NCBI GenBank assembly: GCA_947454235.1
Contig: CANGIY010000005.1
Coordinates: 62,001-126,000, forward strand
Direction: 5' to 3'
DNA length: 64,000 nt
Source: Chitinophagaceae bacterium
GTDB lineage: Bacteria > Bacteroidota > Bacteroidia > Chitinophagales > Chitinophagaceae
Shown: positions 10,001 through 16,616 of the stretch, one piece after another
How the letters are laid out: every line of letters starts with the position of its first letter
How positions within the stretch are numbered: the first letter of the stretch is position 1
Translations under genes and position numbers: made by a program
Notes under the pieces: model-generated
The model's input: only the letters and a program-made list of their open reading frames with translations
Told to the model about the DNA's origin: nothing
The model's database searches: none

Positions 10001-12512
10001 GGCTAGTGGTTGTACCACAACTATGACTGGTGCTGATACTGTGTATCCTACTCCGACTATCACTTTGGGTGCTAACCCTAGTGTGTGTCTGCCTACATCA
10101 GGTTCTACAACTGCATCTATCTCTTACTCTGCTACTACAGGTTCACCTACAACTTACGATATCACTTGGTCTTCGGCAGCTATCAGCGATGGCTTCTCTA
10201 ACTTAAGTGGTGCTACATTGACTGGTGGATATGTTGGTATGTCAGTTCCTTCAACTGCGCTCGGTACTTACACAGGTTCAATGACGGTTTCAAATGGTAG
10301 CTGTACAAGCTCTGTTTACACATTCAGTGTTACAGTTTATGCTTACCCTACAGCAGCTATTACAAGCGTTACTGTTCCTTGTGTTGGCGATGCTACAAGC
10401 ATCACAATTACTGGTACTACAGGTGCAAGTATCTCTTACAGTGTTGACGGTGGTACACCATCTACAGCAACATTGACAGGTGGAACTTACACAATCAACT
10501 ACTCTCCAACTGATACTACTCACATTTGGGCATTGTTAACAGCTTACAACCCTGTATGTACTACTTATGTAGATACGGTTGATACAGTTGTTCCAACTCC
10601 AATGACTTGGGTAGGTGGTACTAGCGGTTTTGAAACTGATTGGAATACAGCTACTAACTGGTCTTGCGGATACGTTCCAACATCAGCTAATAACGTAACA
10701 ATTCCTTCAGGTACAACATACGCTCCGGCAGTTGCCGCTTCAGGTATGGGTTACGCTAAATCGTTGACAATCGCATCAGGTGCAACTGTTACACTTGGTT
10801 CAGGCGCAGCGTTGAGCGTAGTTGGTGATCTTACAGACAACGGTACTGTTACTGGTACAGGTACATTGACAATGAACGGTACAACTGCACAAGCAATTAC
10901 CGGTACAATGTCAATTCAAAACTTGGACATCAATAACACATCTGGTGTTTCTGTAGGTACTGCTTCTCAAGTGAACATTAAGTCTACATTGTCTGTAACT
11001 TCTGGTACGTTCTCAACTGGTGACAGTGTGGTTCTTACTGCTGATTCAACAATGACTGCACGTGTTGCTACATTGCCTTCTGGTTCATCAATCACTGGTA
11101 ATGTTCGCGTGATGGCTTACTTCGGTTCTGGTCGTCGTGCTTACAGGTTCTGGTCACAACCATTTAATACTGACATTCCTTTGAGTCAATTAGAAAACTA
11201 CATTGACATCACAGGTCCTGGCGGTTCTACAAATGGCTTTACAACAACAGGTGCGAATGCTCCTTCAGCTTACAGGTATTATACTTATGGTGGTAACTCA
11301 AACTTAGCATCTGACCCAGGTTGGAGGCAGTTTGCAAGTGCACTTGGTACTCCTGATAGTAACTTGTTGAAGCGTTTCATGGGTATCCGCGTATTCTATC
11401 GTGGTGCTAAGGGCGAAGGCTTAGGCTATCCTCCATACACTGTTATCTCTGCTACTTCAGCTGGTCAGTGGGGTCCATTGAACCAAGGTGATGTAAACAT
11501 TACTTTGGCTAAAGGCTCAGCTAACCCTTATCAGATGTATAACATGATCGGTAACCCTTATGCTTCTCCTGTTGATATCGGAACTGTAGTTTACAATGCG
11601 AAAGCTGCTGGTAACATCAATGGTACTGCGTTCTATGTTTGGAACCCTTACTTAGGTACTGCTGGTCAATTCGTTCCGGTTACAATTGGTACTGGTTCTG
11701 CATCGCCTTACTACTTGCCTGCATGTAATGCATTCCAGGTTAAGGCACAAGTTGACGCAAGTCAATTGAACTTCCATGAGACTAACAAATCTGCAACTGC
11801 ATCAGCTACATTGTTGAAAGCATTGCCTGATAACATCTCATTGTTTGTTTACGATGCTAACTATCATCCATATGATATGACTCACGTGAAATTCGATGAA
11901 AGAGCTACTACTGGCACTGACAACGATTACGATGCGACTAAAGCAGTGGGTGGTGCAAGTGACGTTTACTTCTACAGCTTGTCTACTGACAACGAGAAGA
12001 TGGCAATCGACGCTCGTCCATTCAAAGCTAACGGTACAGTTCCACTCGGATTCCACAGTGATTACACTCAAGAATACATCATCAAAGCTGAAGGTGTAGT
12101 TGTTCCTAACAGTGAGAAAGTTTATCTCCACGATAAATTCTTGCAACAATATGTATTGTTGGCTCCAGGAACAGAATACAGATTCAACGTAACTGATGAT
12201 TCTAAATCTCAAGGTGAGAACAGGTTCGAATTAAGTATGTCTCCTGCTGGCGTTGGTACAAACGGTCTTCAGGTTACTGTTACTCCGAACCCAACTACCG
12301 ACGACGTTAAGATTGGATTTACTGCAGGTAAGAAAAACAACGTTTCTATCCGCGTAACTGATCTCACTGGCGTGAGCGTTTACTCTAAAGATCTCGGCGC
12401 AGTTCAAAATGGTACAGTTACTGTTCCAATGACAAACTTCGCATCTGGCGTTTACATGGTTGAATTGATTTCTGGTAACGATAAAGTGACTCAGAAATTG
12501 ATTAAAGAATAA
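3..12512 (+). CDS. Giant GEVED/Ig-repeat T9SS surface protein (5' end outside window)
   Basis: The frame is open from base 3, so the true start lies left of the window; the first visible in-frame ATG (135) is inside a repeat and is not the start. At least 4,169 residues are present. Order seen: about 6.3 copies of a ~378-residue unit made of a GEVED domain (WIDFN...ESVGG, then MRV..EY, then a G-[DE]-V-R-D-Y close), an ASH/choice-of-anchor-like beta domain and an Ig-like domain starting CSGTPTAG; a stretch of BIG_2-like Ig repeats (nt ~7330-8220, with TWSSS and GVVTGV motifs); a nidogen/fibronectin-like block (nt ~8566-9115); PKD/SprB-like repeats; a DWNTATNW adhesin segment (nt ~10620); a ~500-residue region; and a type A T9SS sorting domain (nt ~12270-12509, NPTTDDV ... 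GVYMVEL). The protein is probably exported by T9SS and anchored or released at the cell surface as an adhesin. Composition is extremely Thr/Ser/Gly rich. Its ligand cannot be told from sequence. Confidence 0.9.
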   Translation, partial: DFNNDGTFQTTESVGGSSGWTGITTSHTISIPAATAGIAPGYYRMRVEAEYNYHAYPNLLPCPNSSSTSNYYGDVRDYKVYIYVPPTATVSPSSLSFAPVETGTCSTPLTSTISAVYLSPSSGSVTLTAPTGYQVSLDGSTYATSYALTYTGSTLASTTVYVKLCPSLATTYSGTVTMTGGGLSGAGIAVTGTGATPCSGTPSAGSASASPSWASASSSFTLSVTGYSVAGGLTFQWQSSTSAYSGFSNISGATNTTYVVTGGISTTMYYQCIVTCTHGGASATSGYTTVSYVPASSCTPASYYTPTNTTSAIATSSTYPFKINGYSGAINDANGPNLTSLGYSDMTASGGSYTCTLAAGSSYTTTIGSNTSAYTQSCQFWIDFNSNGTFESTESVGGQSGWTSVSLNPVITIPSASTGSIIAGAYRMRVQEEYYYHTYPSQLPCPNSSSTSSYYVDTRDYLVTIYVPPTVTASPTSIAFPATVTGTASSAITSTINGYYLSPSAGNLTVTAPTGFRVSADGTTYGTTCAISYTGASVSYYTLYVTFNPSATTTYTGSVAITGGGLSSATNIAVSGTGAVACSGTPTAGTATASPAAGNGTTPFTLSLSGYTTTGGIQFQWQSSASSTSGWSDIYGATLSSYSFTGISASMYYRCVVTCSYSSTSAASNVVAISYYPASSCTPAYYYAANACSYGMVVASASYPLSLYGASGSIVDNHACTGSAYVDYSGSYSVTLNTGTTYGITMGTNTSAYTMSGQVWIDFNNDGTFQSSETVGGGSYTSISLATNITIPSASVVSAGSYRMRVEAEYYYHTYPSQNPCPDGTTANSFYYGEARDYMVTIQVPPTITPSLTTLPFTATCPGSNNDMSLTLTGSYLVPASGNVTITAPSNFSISGDGSTYASSYVMSYTGSGFATTTVYARFSPSAVTSYTGTFTVSGGGATVSLPATGTGAAACSGTPTAGSITATPSMGGASTAFSLSLSGYSVACGITFQWQQSNDGTSWTNITGATLASYNFTGITATKYFQCIVMCAGAGTYSITSPVTVYYLPPSSCTPAWYYGASSCSNYMVVCNASYPFKINGASSTSITDYTACSSGYIDETGTSNTCTLNAGTSYVATLGGNIYGYNMSTQAWIDFNSNGIFESTESVGGGSFTSVQYSPTWTIPTYAAGVRPGLYRMRVEAEYYYHSYPSMSPCPTGLTSASYYYGDVRDYRVTIVVPPTITSTATSIPFTPTCVGSSSATSSFNIGGYYLSASSGDLTITAPSNFLVSADGSTWVSSYTVSYTSSTLGATTVYAQFNPSAITSYTGNIAISGGSATTVNVAVTGDGASACSGTPTAGTASSSPTAGGASTAFTLSLAGYSVACGVTFQWQVSSTGTGGWTNISGATLASYSFTGLTSTTYYQCVVACTASGMSATSNVVPIYYFPASSCTPAWYYGSSSCSNYMTVGWGSGYPALINGYGGTSINDVTACAGGYLDLTSTYIVTFAAGASYVPTIGANIYGYGMSSQTWIDFNSNGVFESTESIGGGSFTSVRTNPTWTLPAASAGVNPGVYRMRVETEYNYHSYPSMNPCPDGTTSGSFYYGEVRDYKVTVVVLPMVTLSTTSIPFSATCTGVSSATSTITLSGAYLSPSSGSLTVTAPSNFQVSSDGSTWVSSYTISYTGSTLASTPVYAQFNPSAITTYSGSITITGGGVTAGNNVAVTGSGAAACSGTPTAGTAVATPGFGGSSTAFTLSLTGATTACGITYQWQSSSTGTGGWSNISGATLASYSFTGVTATTYYQCILTCSGSSATSGSAVIYLYPPSSCTPAFYYSTTSCSYGMAVGSYAYPFTVTGYSSTSMTDVTACSGSYQDLSTSGYTVTFAAGSSYTSTIGCNTSAYNMSYQAWIDFNNNGIFETTESVGGVGTTTALRSNMTITIPAGTAGVTAGIARMRVEAEYYYHTYPNLSPCPTGLTSASFYYGEVRDYMVTLVVPPTAYATPSSIAFPPTTVGSTSSSTTSVTGLYLTPSTGNLTVTAPTGFNVSPDGSTWASSYVISYTSSSTTSTAYVQFAPSTAATYTASVTVSGGGLSSALNIPVTGTGAAACSGTPTAGTATITPGAGTSSTSFTISLTGYTASGGIGFQWQSSADGTSWSNISGASLSSYSGSGVSTTTYYRCVVTCSYSSTSANSNTVTFYSFVPATCSTPTFLYASNACSSYNMWGRINNLVGYSGSIADGSACNGTGYENLTGTYSVTLRPFNTYNVTLQTGTSYNASQQVWIDFNSNGSFESSESVGGVSSFSNTTTTTLTIPSSATPGAYVMRLVSNYNPGTVSYEGIYPNINPCPTTSIYYGDVRDYLVIIGTLPACSGTPTAGTATASTTTGCLPYNTTLSLTGSTAASSMAYQWYMSLDGSTWNTISGATSISSLVSDTASTQYYRCIATCTVSSLTSTSTTVTTHGTYSPSGISGGSGVCPGGHITLTNSVTGGTWSSSVTSVATIHPTTGYVTGISTGTATITYSVGSCGYSTMTLSVYGTAASITGTTSVCAGATSTLADATVGGTWSSSDTTIATVTSGGVVTGVAPGTATISYSVGCGTPATASFTVNTQPAAITGASSLCISATTTMADATSGGTWSVSSTSVGTIDGSSGVFSSSTTTGTTTISYTIGSCYSTSSMSVSNTSPASITGTPVACVGGTSTLADATSGGVWSSSNTAIATVDATTGVVTGVSNGSCTITYSSGCGTPATISWTTNGTTASLSYSDGTLTGPVCSGGTLYLNSGTTSGGTYSWTGPNSFSSTSQNPTISSVTAAASGTYTFSATVGGCTSSTYRMFVAVDAVPSVTVTASPSSICAGNSTTLTDAVSAPSTSGPTVYAIPYALTTFTSSGSVSGDDVNSGGISIPFPFTFYGSYMATPSIKICTNGWVSFSSSSTTATNYAYPNSSAAISAISLVSHDLNTVSGGSITYGTTGTTPDRKFIIYYNGVANKAGGGSVTGQIILHETSNAIDIMLGSVSYGSTTYSSTTGIQNSTGSSAVTAPSRNGTAWQVSTPEGWRFVTPSYTYAWSPAGSLAATTGSSVATTTLSSTTTYSVTTVDANSGCTSGNTSTVTVTVNPLPTAMAVTGGGAYCSVPGTGVHVGLAGSESGVTYTWSNGAGSTGTIAGTGSSLDFGTLTGVGTYTVTASNATTSCASTMTGTATVTMTTSPTAYSVTGGSSCSASPLNIGLSNSESGVVYSLYNGSTYVTSYTGTGSSFSFGTYSTPGTYTVVGDRSGCTTNMTGSATITYSPAAYAVTGGSACSASGVDVQLFGSETSTDYSLYVGATYVGSMTGTGSALDFGTQTTVGVYTIIASASGCTTTMTGADTVYPTPTITLGANPSVCLPTSGSTTASISYSATTGSPTTYDITWSSAAISDGFSNLSGATLTGGYVGMSVPSTALGTYTGSMTVSNGSCTSSVYTFSVTVYAYPTAAITSVTVPCVGDATSITITGTTGASISYSVDGGTPSTATLTGGTYTINYSPTDTTHIWALLTAYNPVCTTYVDTVDTVVPTPMTWVGGTSGFETDWNTATNWSCGYVPTSANNVTIPSGTTYAPAVAASGMGYAKSLTIASGATVTLGSGAALSVVGDLTDNGTVTGTGTLTMNGTTAQAITGTMSIQNLDINNTSGVSVGTASQVNIKSTLSVTSGTFSTGDSVVLTADSTMTARVATLPSGSSITGNVRVMAYFGSGRRAYRFWSQPFNTDIPLSQLENYIDITGPGGSTNGFTTTGANAPSAYRYYTYGGNSNLASDPGWRQFASALGTPDSNLLKRFMGIRVFYRGAKGEGLGYPPYTVISATSAGQWGPLNQGDVNITLAKGSANPYQMYNMIGNPYASPVDIGTVVYNAKAAGNINGTAFYVWNPYLGTAGQFVPVTIGTGSASPYYLPACNAFQVKAQVDASQLNFHETNKSATASATLLKALPDNISLFVYDANYHPYDMTHVKFDERATTGTDNDYDATKAVGGASDVYFYSLSTDNEKMAIDARPFKANGTVPLGFHSDYTQEYIIKAEGVVVPNSEKVYLHDKFLQQYVLLAPGTEYRFNVTDDSKSQGENRFELSMSPAGVGTNGLQVTVTPNPTTDDVKIGFTAGKKNNVSIRVTDLTGVSVYSKDLGAVQNGTVTVPMTNFASGVYMVELISGNDKVTQKLIKE

Positions 12513-12530
12513 TTCAACGATCGTTGAATT
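12511..12530. other. Perfect 20-bp palindrome overlapping the stop codon
   Basis: aattcaacgatcgttgaatt is a perfect 20-bp palindrome that begins on the last two bases of the giant gene's TAA. It lies 10 bp before a separate strong terminator hairpin. It may strengthen termination, protect the mRNA 3' end, or bind a dimeric protein; the sequence does not decide between these. Confidence 0.6.
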
Positions 12531-12540
12531 AAGATAGAGG

Positions 12541-12570
12541 AAGGGGTTGCCGAAAGGCGACCCCTTCTTT
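12541..12570 (+). terminator. Rho-independent terminator with GAAA tetraloop
   Basis: AAGGGGTTGCC (12541-12551) pairs with GGCGACCCCTT (12556-12566), including one G-T pair, around a GAAA loop (12552-12555), and is followed by CTTTATTT. It closes transcription of the giant surface-protein gene 29 bp after its stop. Confidence 0.88.
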
Positions 12571-12577
12571 ATTTCTG

Positions 12578-12611
12578 TTGCACATGGTTTGTAGTATAAT
12601 GCTTACTTTTG
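12578..12611 (+). promoter_or_regulatory. Candidate Bacteroidota promoter for the nucleotidyltransferase
   Basis: TACTTTTG (12604-12611) fits the -7 consensus TAnnTTTG, and a TTG (12578-12580) lies 23 bp upstream as a possible -33 element. Transcription would start just before the GTG at 12644, which supports that start over the TTG at 12578 inside the promoter. Confidence 0.4.
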
Positions 12612-12643
12612 TTGCAACCATTTATCGTTCAAAACTGAAAACT

Positions 12644-13642
12644 GTGAAAGCAATCATACCTGTTGCAGGTGCGGGAACTAAACTTCGCCCACTTACTTAT
12701 ACACAGCCCAAAGCCCTCATACCAATTGGTGGCAAAACAATTTTAGGTGTTATCGTAGAACAACTTCTGGAGGCAGGAGTCACTGAATTTGTATTTGTAA
12801 TTGGTTACTTGGGTGAAAAGATTCAGAGATACATTGAACGTCAATACCCTGAAGTAAAAGCTTCTTTCGTGACTCAAAATGACCGTAAGGGTACCGGGCA
12901 CGCCATTTGTCTTACCCGTCAGGCTGTGGGTGATGATGAGGTGATGATTGTATTGGGTGACACTGTATGTGACTATAATTTGAAAGAGGTGCTTGCGAGC
13001 CCTGTATCGATGATTGGTGTTAAAAAAGTGGACGACCCCCGTAGCTTCGGTGTTGCCGAAATCAACGACAAAGATCAGGTAACCAGAATGGTAGAGAAAC
13101 CGTTGATACCTAAGTCGAACATGGCAATGGTGGGTATCTATTACATCAAGGAATCAAAGAAAATGTTTGATACCCTGGAAACTCATCTCACTCAGTCTCC
13201 TGATCAGAATGGAGAATACCAGCTTACCAGTGCGCTGCAAAGGATGATTGAGGAAGGCGTGCCAATGAACGCATTCAGGGTCAATAACTGGTTCGATTGC
13301 GGTAAGAAGGAATCTTTGTTAAGCACCAATGCTATCTTGCTAAAACAGGCGGAAGAAGGGCATAAAATAGAAGATTCAAATAACTATACAAATACAGTCA
13401 TTATTCATCCTGTAAACATTGGGTCGGGTTGCACTATCAATAATTCAATCGTTGGTCCTAATGTAACAATTGGGGAACAGTCAAAGGTTGAATCATCAAT
13501 TGTAAAAGATTCGATTATCGGGTCTTATGCCGAATTGCATCATGTTGTATTGAATAGTTCCATCATTGGCAGTGATGCATTTGTACGCGGATTGAGCCAA
13601 AGCCTTAACATAGGCGACAATACCGAGATTGACCTCGCATAG
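12644..13642 (+). CDS. NDP-sugar pyrophosphorylase with left-handed beta-helix C-terminus
   Basis: 332 residues from the GTG at 12644. An upstream TTG (12578) would add 22 residues that do not resemble the family and would overlap the likely promoter. The N-terminal domain is a nucleotidyltransferase of the RmlA/GlmU superfamily: the start MKAIIPVAGAGTKLRPLT is the nucleotide-binding signature, PKALIPI follows, and VLGDTV holds a metal-binding Asp; an EKP motif lies near residue 155. The last ~80 residues are hexapeptide repeats (IGSGCTI, VGPNVTIGE, IIGSYAEL) forming a left-handed beta-helix. It should transfer a nucleotidyl group from an NTP to a sugar 1-phosphate to make an activated sugar in the cytoplasm; which sugar and nucleotide cannot be read from sequence. 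It stands alone between a terminator and the kynurenine operon. Confidence 0.85.
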   Translation: MKAIIPVAGAGTKLRPLTYTQPKALIPIGGKTILGVIVEQLLEAGVTEFVFVIGYLGEKIQRYIERQYPEVKASFVTQNDRKGTGHAICLTRQAVGDDEVMIVLGDTVCDYNLKEVLASPVSMIGVKKVDDPRSFGVAEINDKDQVTRMVEKPLIPKSNMAMVGIYYIKESKKMFDTLETHLTQSPDQNGEYQLTSALQRMIEEGVPMNAFRVNNWFDCGKKESLLSTNAILLKQAEEGHKIEDSNNYTNTVIIHPVNIGSGCTINNSIVGPNVTIGEQSKVESSIVKDSIIGSYAELHHVVLNSSIIGSDAFVRGLSQSLNIGDNTEIDLA

Positions 13643-13662
13643 CAGGAGGCATATTTCCGAAA

Positions 13663-13686
13663 TATGATGTATATCATAGTTTTTTA
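13663..13686 (+). terminator. Weak AT-rich hairpin with T-run after the nucleotidyltransferase
   Basis: TATGAT (13663-13668) pairs with ATCATA (13673-13678) and is followed by GTTTTTTA. A second short inverted repeat (catattt/aaatatg) overlaps it on the left. The stem is short and AT-rich, so termination here may be leaky and could allow read-through into the kynurenine genes. Confidence 0.3.
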
Positions 13687-13745
13687 GTCTTAATGAACAT
13701 AAAATTGCGACCAGCAATCGATCATTAAAAAGGCTAAATAAAACT

Positions 13746-14273
13746 ATGGCTATATTGAATCCCATCAATCTTGCAAAATGGATTGAAGACAACAAAGAAT
13801 CGCTAAAACCACCTGTAGGCAATAAAGTAGTTTACGAAGACACCGATTTTATTATAATGGTGGTTGGTGGTCCCAATTGCCGCAAAGACTTCCACTACAA
13901 CGAAGGCGAAGAATTCTTCTATCAGTTGAAGGGCACTATGCACCTGCCTATTATTGAAGAAGGTGTGAAACGAATTGTAGAGATTAAAGAAGGTGAGATT
14001 TTCATGCTTCCTCCCAGAGTGCCGCACTCTCCTCAAAGGGGCGAAAACACTGTGGGTTTAGTGATAGAACGTAAGCGCCCAGAAACTGAAATGGATAGTT
14101 GTATGTGGTTCTGCGAACAGTGTGATAACCTACTATATAAAGCTACTTTCCATCTAAAAGATATAGTGGCTGAACTGCCTGTACTCATGCAGTCGTACTA
14201 CGATAATTTAGACCTGCGGACTTGCAAAAAGTGCGGTTCAGTAATGGAAATTCCAACACTCGAAAAAAAGTAA
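13746..14273 (+). CDS. nbaC: 3-hydroxyanthranilate 3,4-dioxygenase
   Basis: 175 residues, the usual size of the bacterial enzyme. It opens the ring of 3-hydroxyanthranilate with O2 to give aminocarboxymuconate semialdehyde, which cyclises to quinolinate for NAD synthesis. The cupin iron ligands known for the family are visible as His50 and Glu56 (in DFHYNEGEEFFYQ) and His94 (in PPRVPHSPQR); Arg46, Arg98 and Glu108 match the substrate-contacting residues. The C-terminus carries the rubredoxin-like second metal site with two CxxC pairs (Cys123/126 and Cys160/163), as in bacterial rather than animal homologues. It is the first gene of a three-gene operon; kmo starts 4 bp after its stop. Confidence 0.95.
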   Translation: MAILNPINLAKWIEDNKESLKPPVGNKVVYEDTDFIIMVVGGPNCRKDFHYNEGEEFFYQLKGTMHLPIIEEGVKRIVEIKEGEIFMLPPRVPHSPQRGENTVGLVIERKRPETEMDSCMWFCEQCDNLLYKATFHLKDIVAELPVLMQSYYDNLDLRTCKKCGSVMEIPTLEKK

Positions 14274-14277
14274 ATCA

Positions 14278-15621
14278 ATGAAATCTGTTACAATAGTTGG
14301 CGGCGGACTTGTAGGTTCGTTATGGGCCGTTTATCTTTCCAGAGAAGGGTATAAAGTAAAAGTATTCGAAAAACGCACCGACATGCGCAATACTGTGATG
14401 TCAGCAGGTAAGTCTATCAATCTGGCAACATCGTACCGAGGCTGGAAGGCACTTGATGCGATGGGTTTGGGCGACGAAGTGCGTACAATTGCGAAGCCAA
14501 TGTATGGTCGTACTATGCACTTGCCTGATGGGGCCAAGAACTTCCAGAAGTACGGGCAGGGCGACCAGGCTATTTATTCTGTTTCACGCGGTGGAATCAA
14601 TGTAAAAATGCTGGAGGCAGCGGCCAAAAATGCTGAACTCTATTTTAATGAAGACTGTATTGGTGTAGACCTTACAAATAACATCTGTACATTTAAGAAC
14701 TCAGTGACTGGTAATGTCACTGAAGTGAAATCAGACTTGATTTTTGCAACCGATGGTGCATTTTCGGCAGTGAGGTACAATGCAATGCAAAAGCTAGATC
14801 GCTTCAACTATAGCCAGAATTATATTGAAGATGGTTACAAAGAAATTCTGTTGCCGGCCAATGCCGACGGAAGCTACAAGATGGAAGACGAAACGCTCCA
14901 TATTTGGCCGCGCGGCAGGTTTATGCTCATAGCTCTGCCAAACCAGGACGGGTCGTTTACCTGTACACTGTTTATGCCTGTTGATGGGCATGAATACAGT
15001 TTCAAGAAGTTGAACAACAAAGAAGCTATCAATAAATTTTTCGCTGAGACGTTCCCTGATTTTTATGAAATGATGCCCGATGTTGCAGATAAGTGGGACG
15101 ACTACCCGCTGTCTTCATTGGCAATCATCAGGTGCTTCCCTTGGCACCACAACAACACGGCATTAATGGGTGATGCTGCACATGCTACTGTACCGTTCTT
15201 TGGGCAGGGTATGAACTGCGGTTTTGAAGACTGTACTGTGATGTGGGAGTTGATGAAAAAACACAACCACAACTGGCCTGAAATATTGAAAGAATATGAA
15301 GTGTTGAGGAAGCCTAATGGCGACGCAGTGCAAGATCTTTCATTACAGAACTACCTTGTAATGCGCGATAAAGTTGCCGACCCTGTGTACCTGTTGCATA
15401 GAAAGGTGGAGGCAAGAATTTCAACTCTTTATCCTGATAAATATTTCCCGCTTTATACAATGGTGTCGTTCACTGACATCAGTTACCATACTGCGCTCAC
15501 CAAAGGAAACGAACAGGAACGCATGGTGAGTGAATTTATATCAGACCACGGAATAACTGATACCACACCGGTTGATGTAATTGACGGATACATAAAACTC
15601 AAATTTGGCGATAAACTTTAA
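14278..15621 (+). CDS. kmo: Kynurenine 3-monooxygenase
   Basis: 447 residues. A flavoprotein of the aromatic hydroxylase class that converts L-kynurenine to 3-hydroxykynurenine with NADPH and O2. The N-terminal Rossmann FAD motif is GGGLVG (residues 8-13), with the ribose-binding Glu after the second beta strand (VKVFEKR). The second FAD motif GDAAH (298-302) is followed by VPFFGQGMNCGFED, the hallmark of KMO. The C-terminal ~70 residues are the helical region that in eukaryotic KMO carries the membrane anchor; here it has no clear hydrophobic anchor, as in other bacterial enzymes. It is 4 bp from the genes on either side, so the three kynurenine enzymes are almost certainly made from one mRNA. 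Confidence 0.95.
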   Translation: MKSVTIVGGGLVGSLWAVYLSREGYKVKVFEKRTDMRNTVMSAGKSINLATSYRGWKALDAMGLGDEVRTIAKPMYGRTMHLPDGAKNFQKYGQGDQAIYSVSRGGINVKMLEAAAKNAELYFNEDCIGVDLTNNICTFKNSVTGNVTEVKSDLIFATDGAFSAVRYNAMQKLDRFNYSQNYIEDGYKEILLPANADGSYKMEDETLHIWPRGRFMLIALPNQDGSFTCTLFMPVDGHEYSFKKLNNKEAINKFFAETFPDFYEMMPDVADKWDDYPLSSLAIIRCFPWHHNNTALMGDAAHATVPFFGQGMNCGFEDCTVMWELMKKHNHNWPEILKEYEVLRKPNGDAVQDLSLQNYLVMRDKVADPVYLLHRKVEARISTLYPDKYFPLYTMVSFTDISYHTALTKGNEQERMVSEFISDHGITDTTPVDVIDGYIKLKFGDKL

Positions 15622-15625
15622 AGCT

Positions 15626-16552
15626 ATGCAGGAAATAAGAAAAGACTTAGTTGAGATGCTCTCCGAGAAAATGGATCGGATTGAGCAGGATATAAATGTG
15701 CATGTTGAGGGCTTGGTATGGGCTAAACCAATCACTTATTGGGACTATATTCAAACTGATTTGTTGCTGAATTTACAAGTGCAACGAACCACCCTGCCCG
15801 ATGAGATGATTTTCATTATGTACCATCAGGTAAATGAGCTTTTGTTTAAGATGGCATTGTGGGAGGCCGAACAAATCACAGCAAAAAAACAGGATTCAGC
15901 CGTTTATTTTATTGAGAAGATAAACCGCATGAGCAGGTACTTCGATGTACTGTCGTCGTCATTTACCATCATGAGTAACGGTATGCAGTATGAGCAGTAC
16001 ATGAAATTCAGGAATACGCTTACACCGGCTTCAGGTTTCCAGAGCGCACAGTATCGCATCATCGAATTTACTTCTACCGACATTACCAATTTGGCTGATG
16101 CACGATTCAGGAGCAAAATAAACAACCAGACGCCTACCGAAGAGGCTTATGAGCACCTCTACTGGCATGCGGCAGGAAAAGACCATGTTACCGGTAAAAA
16201 AAGCACCCTCATCAAGCTGTTTGAAGAGCGTTACAAGGCTGAATTTTTAAGAATTATAGATGCCAACAGAGGCACTAACATTTGGGCACGATATCAGGAA
16301 CTACCTGAGGCAGAAAGAAACAATGCTGAACTAATAGCTGCTATGAGGCACTACGACCGTACCGTAAATATTCATTGGGTGATGGCGCACTTCCATGCTG
16401 CTGCTGCTTACCTTGACAAAGGTCCTAAAGAGGTAGAAGGTACAGGTGGCAGTGACTGGAAAAAATACATGCATCCTAAATACCAACGCCGGATTTTCTT
16501 CCCTGGACTATGGTCGAAGGAAGAACTCGACAATTGGGGAACGGATGTATAA
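15626..16552 (+). CDS. kynA: Tryptophan 2,3-dioxygenase
   Basis: 308 residues from the ATG at 15626, which lies 4 bp after the kmo stop, the same spacing as between the two upstream genes; a TTG at 15605 would overlap kmo and is less likely. Haem enzyme that cleaves L-tryptophan to N-formylkynurenine, the first step of the pathway. Family signatures are YWDYIQTDLLLNLQ, then MYHQVNELLFKM with the distal-pocket His, and near the C-terminus a WVMAHFH segment that holds the proximal haem His, followed by the substrate loop GTGGSDW. Kynurenine formamidase, kynureninase and quinolinate phosphoribosyltransferase are not in the window. No good terminator is visible in the 64 bp before the convergent rluF. 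Confidence 0.93.
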   Translation: MQEIRKDLVEMLSEKMDRIEQDINVHVEGLVWAKPITYWDYIQTDLLLNLQVQRTTLPDEMIFIMYHQVNELLFKMALWEAEQITAKKQDSAVYFIEKINRMSRYFDVLSSSFTIMSNGMQYEQYMKFRNTLTPASGFQSAQYRIIEFTSTDITNLADARFRSKINNQTPTEEAYEHLYWHAAGKDHVTGKKSTLIKLFEERYKAEFLRIIDANRGTNIWARYQELPEAERNNAELIAAMRHYDRTVNIHWVMAHFHAAAAYLDKGPKEVEGTGGSDWKKYMHPKYQRRIFFPGLWSKEELDNWGTDV

Positions 16553-16616
16553 CCGACAATGGCTTTTGTAAAAGCACCGATATAAAAACTCGTTGAACCG
16601 GGGAGTAGTGAGCAGA

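Noticed and set aside
135-12512. Start of the giant gene at the ATG at 135
   Set aside because: The frame is open from base 3 with clear GEVED sequence before the ATG, so 135 is internal.
16553-16616. Terminator between the convergent kynA and rluF genes
   Set aside because: Only a 6-bp hairpin (GCTTTT-GT-AAAAGC) without a T-run is present.
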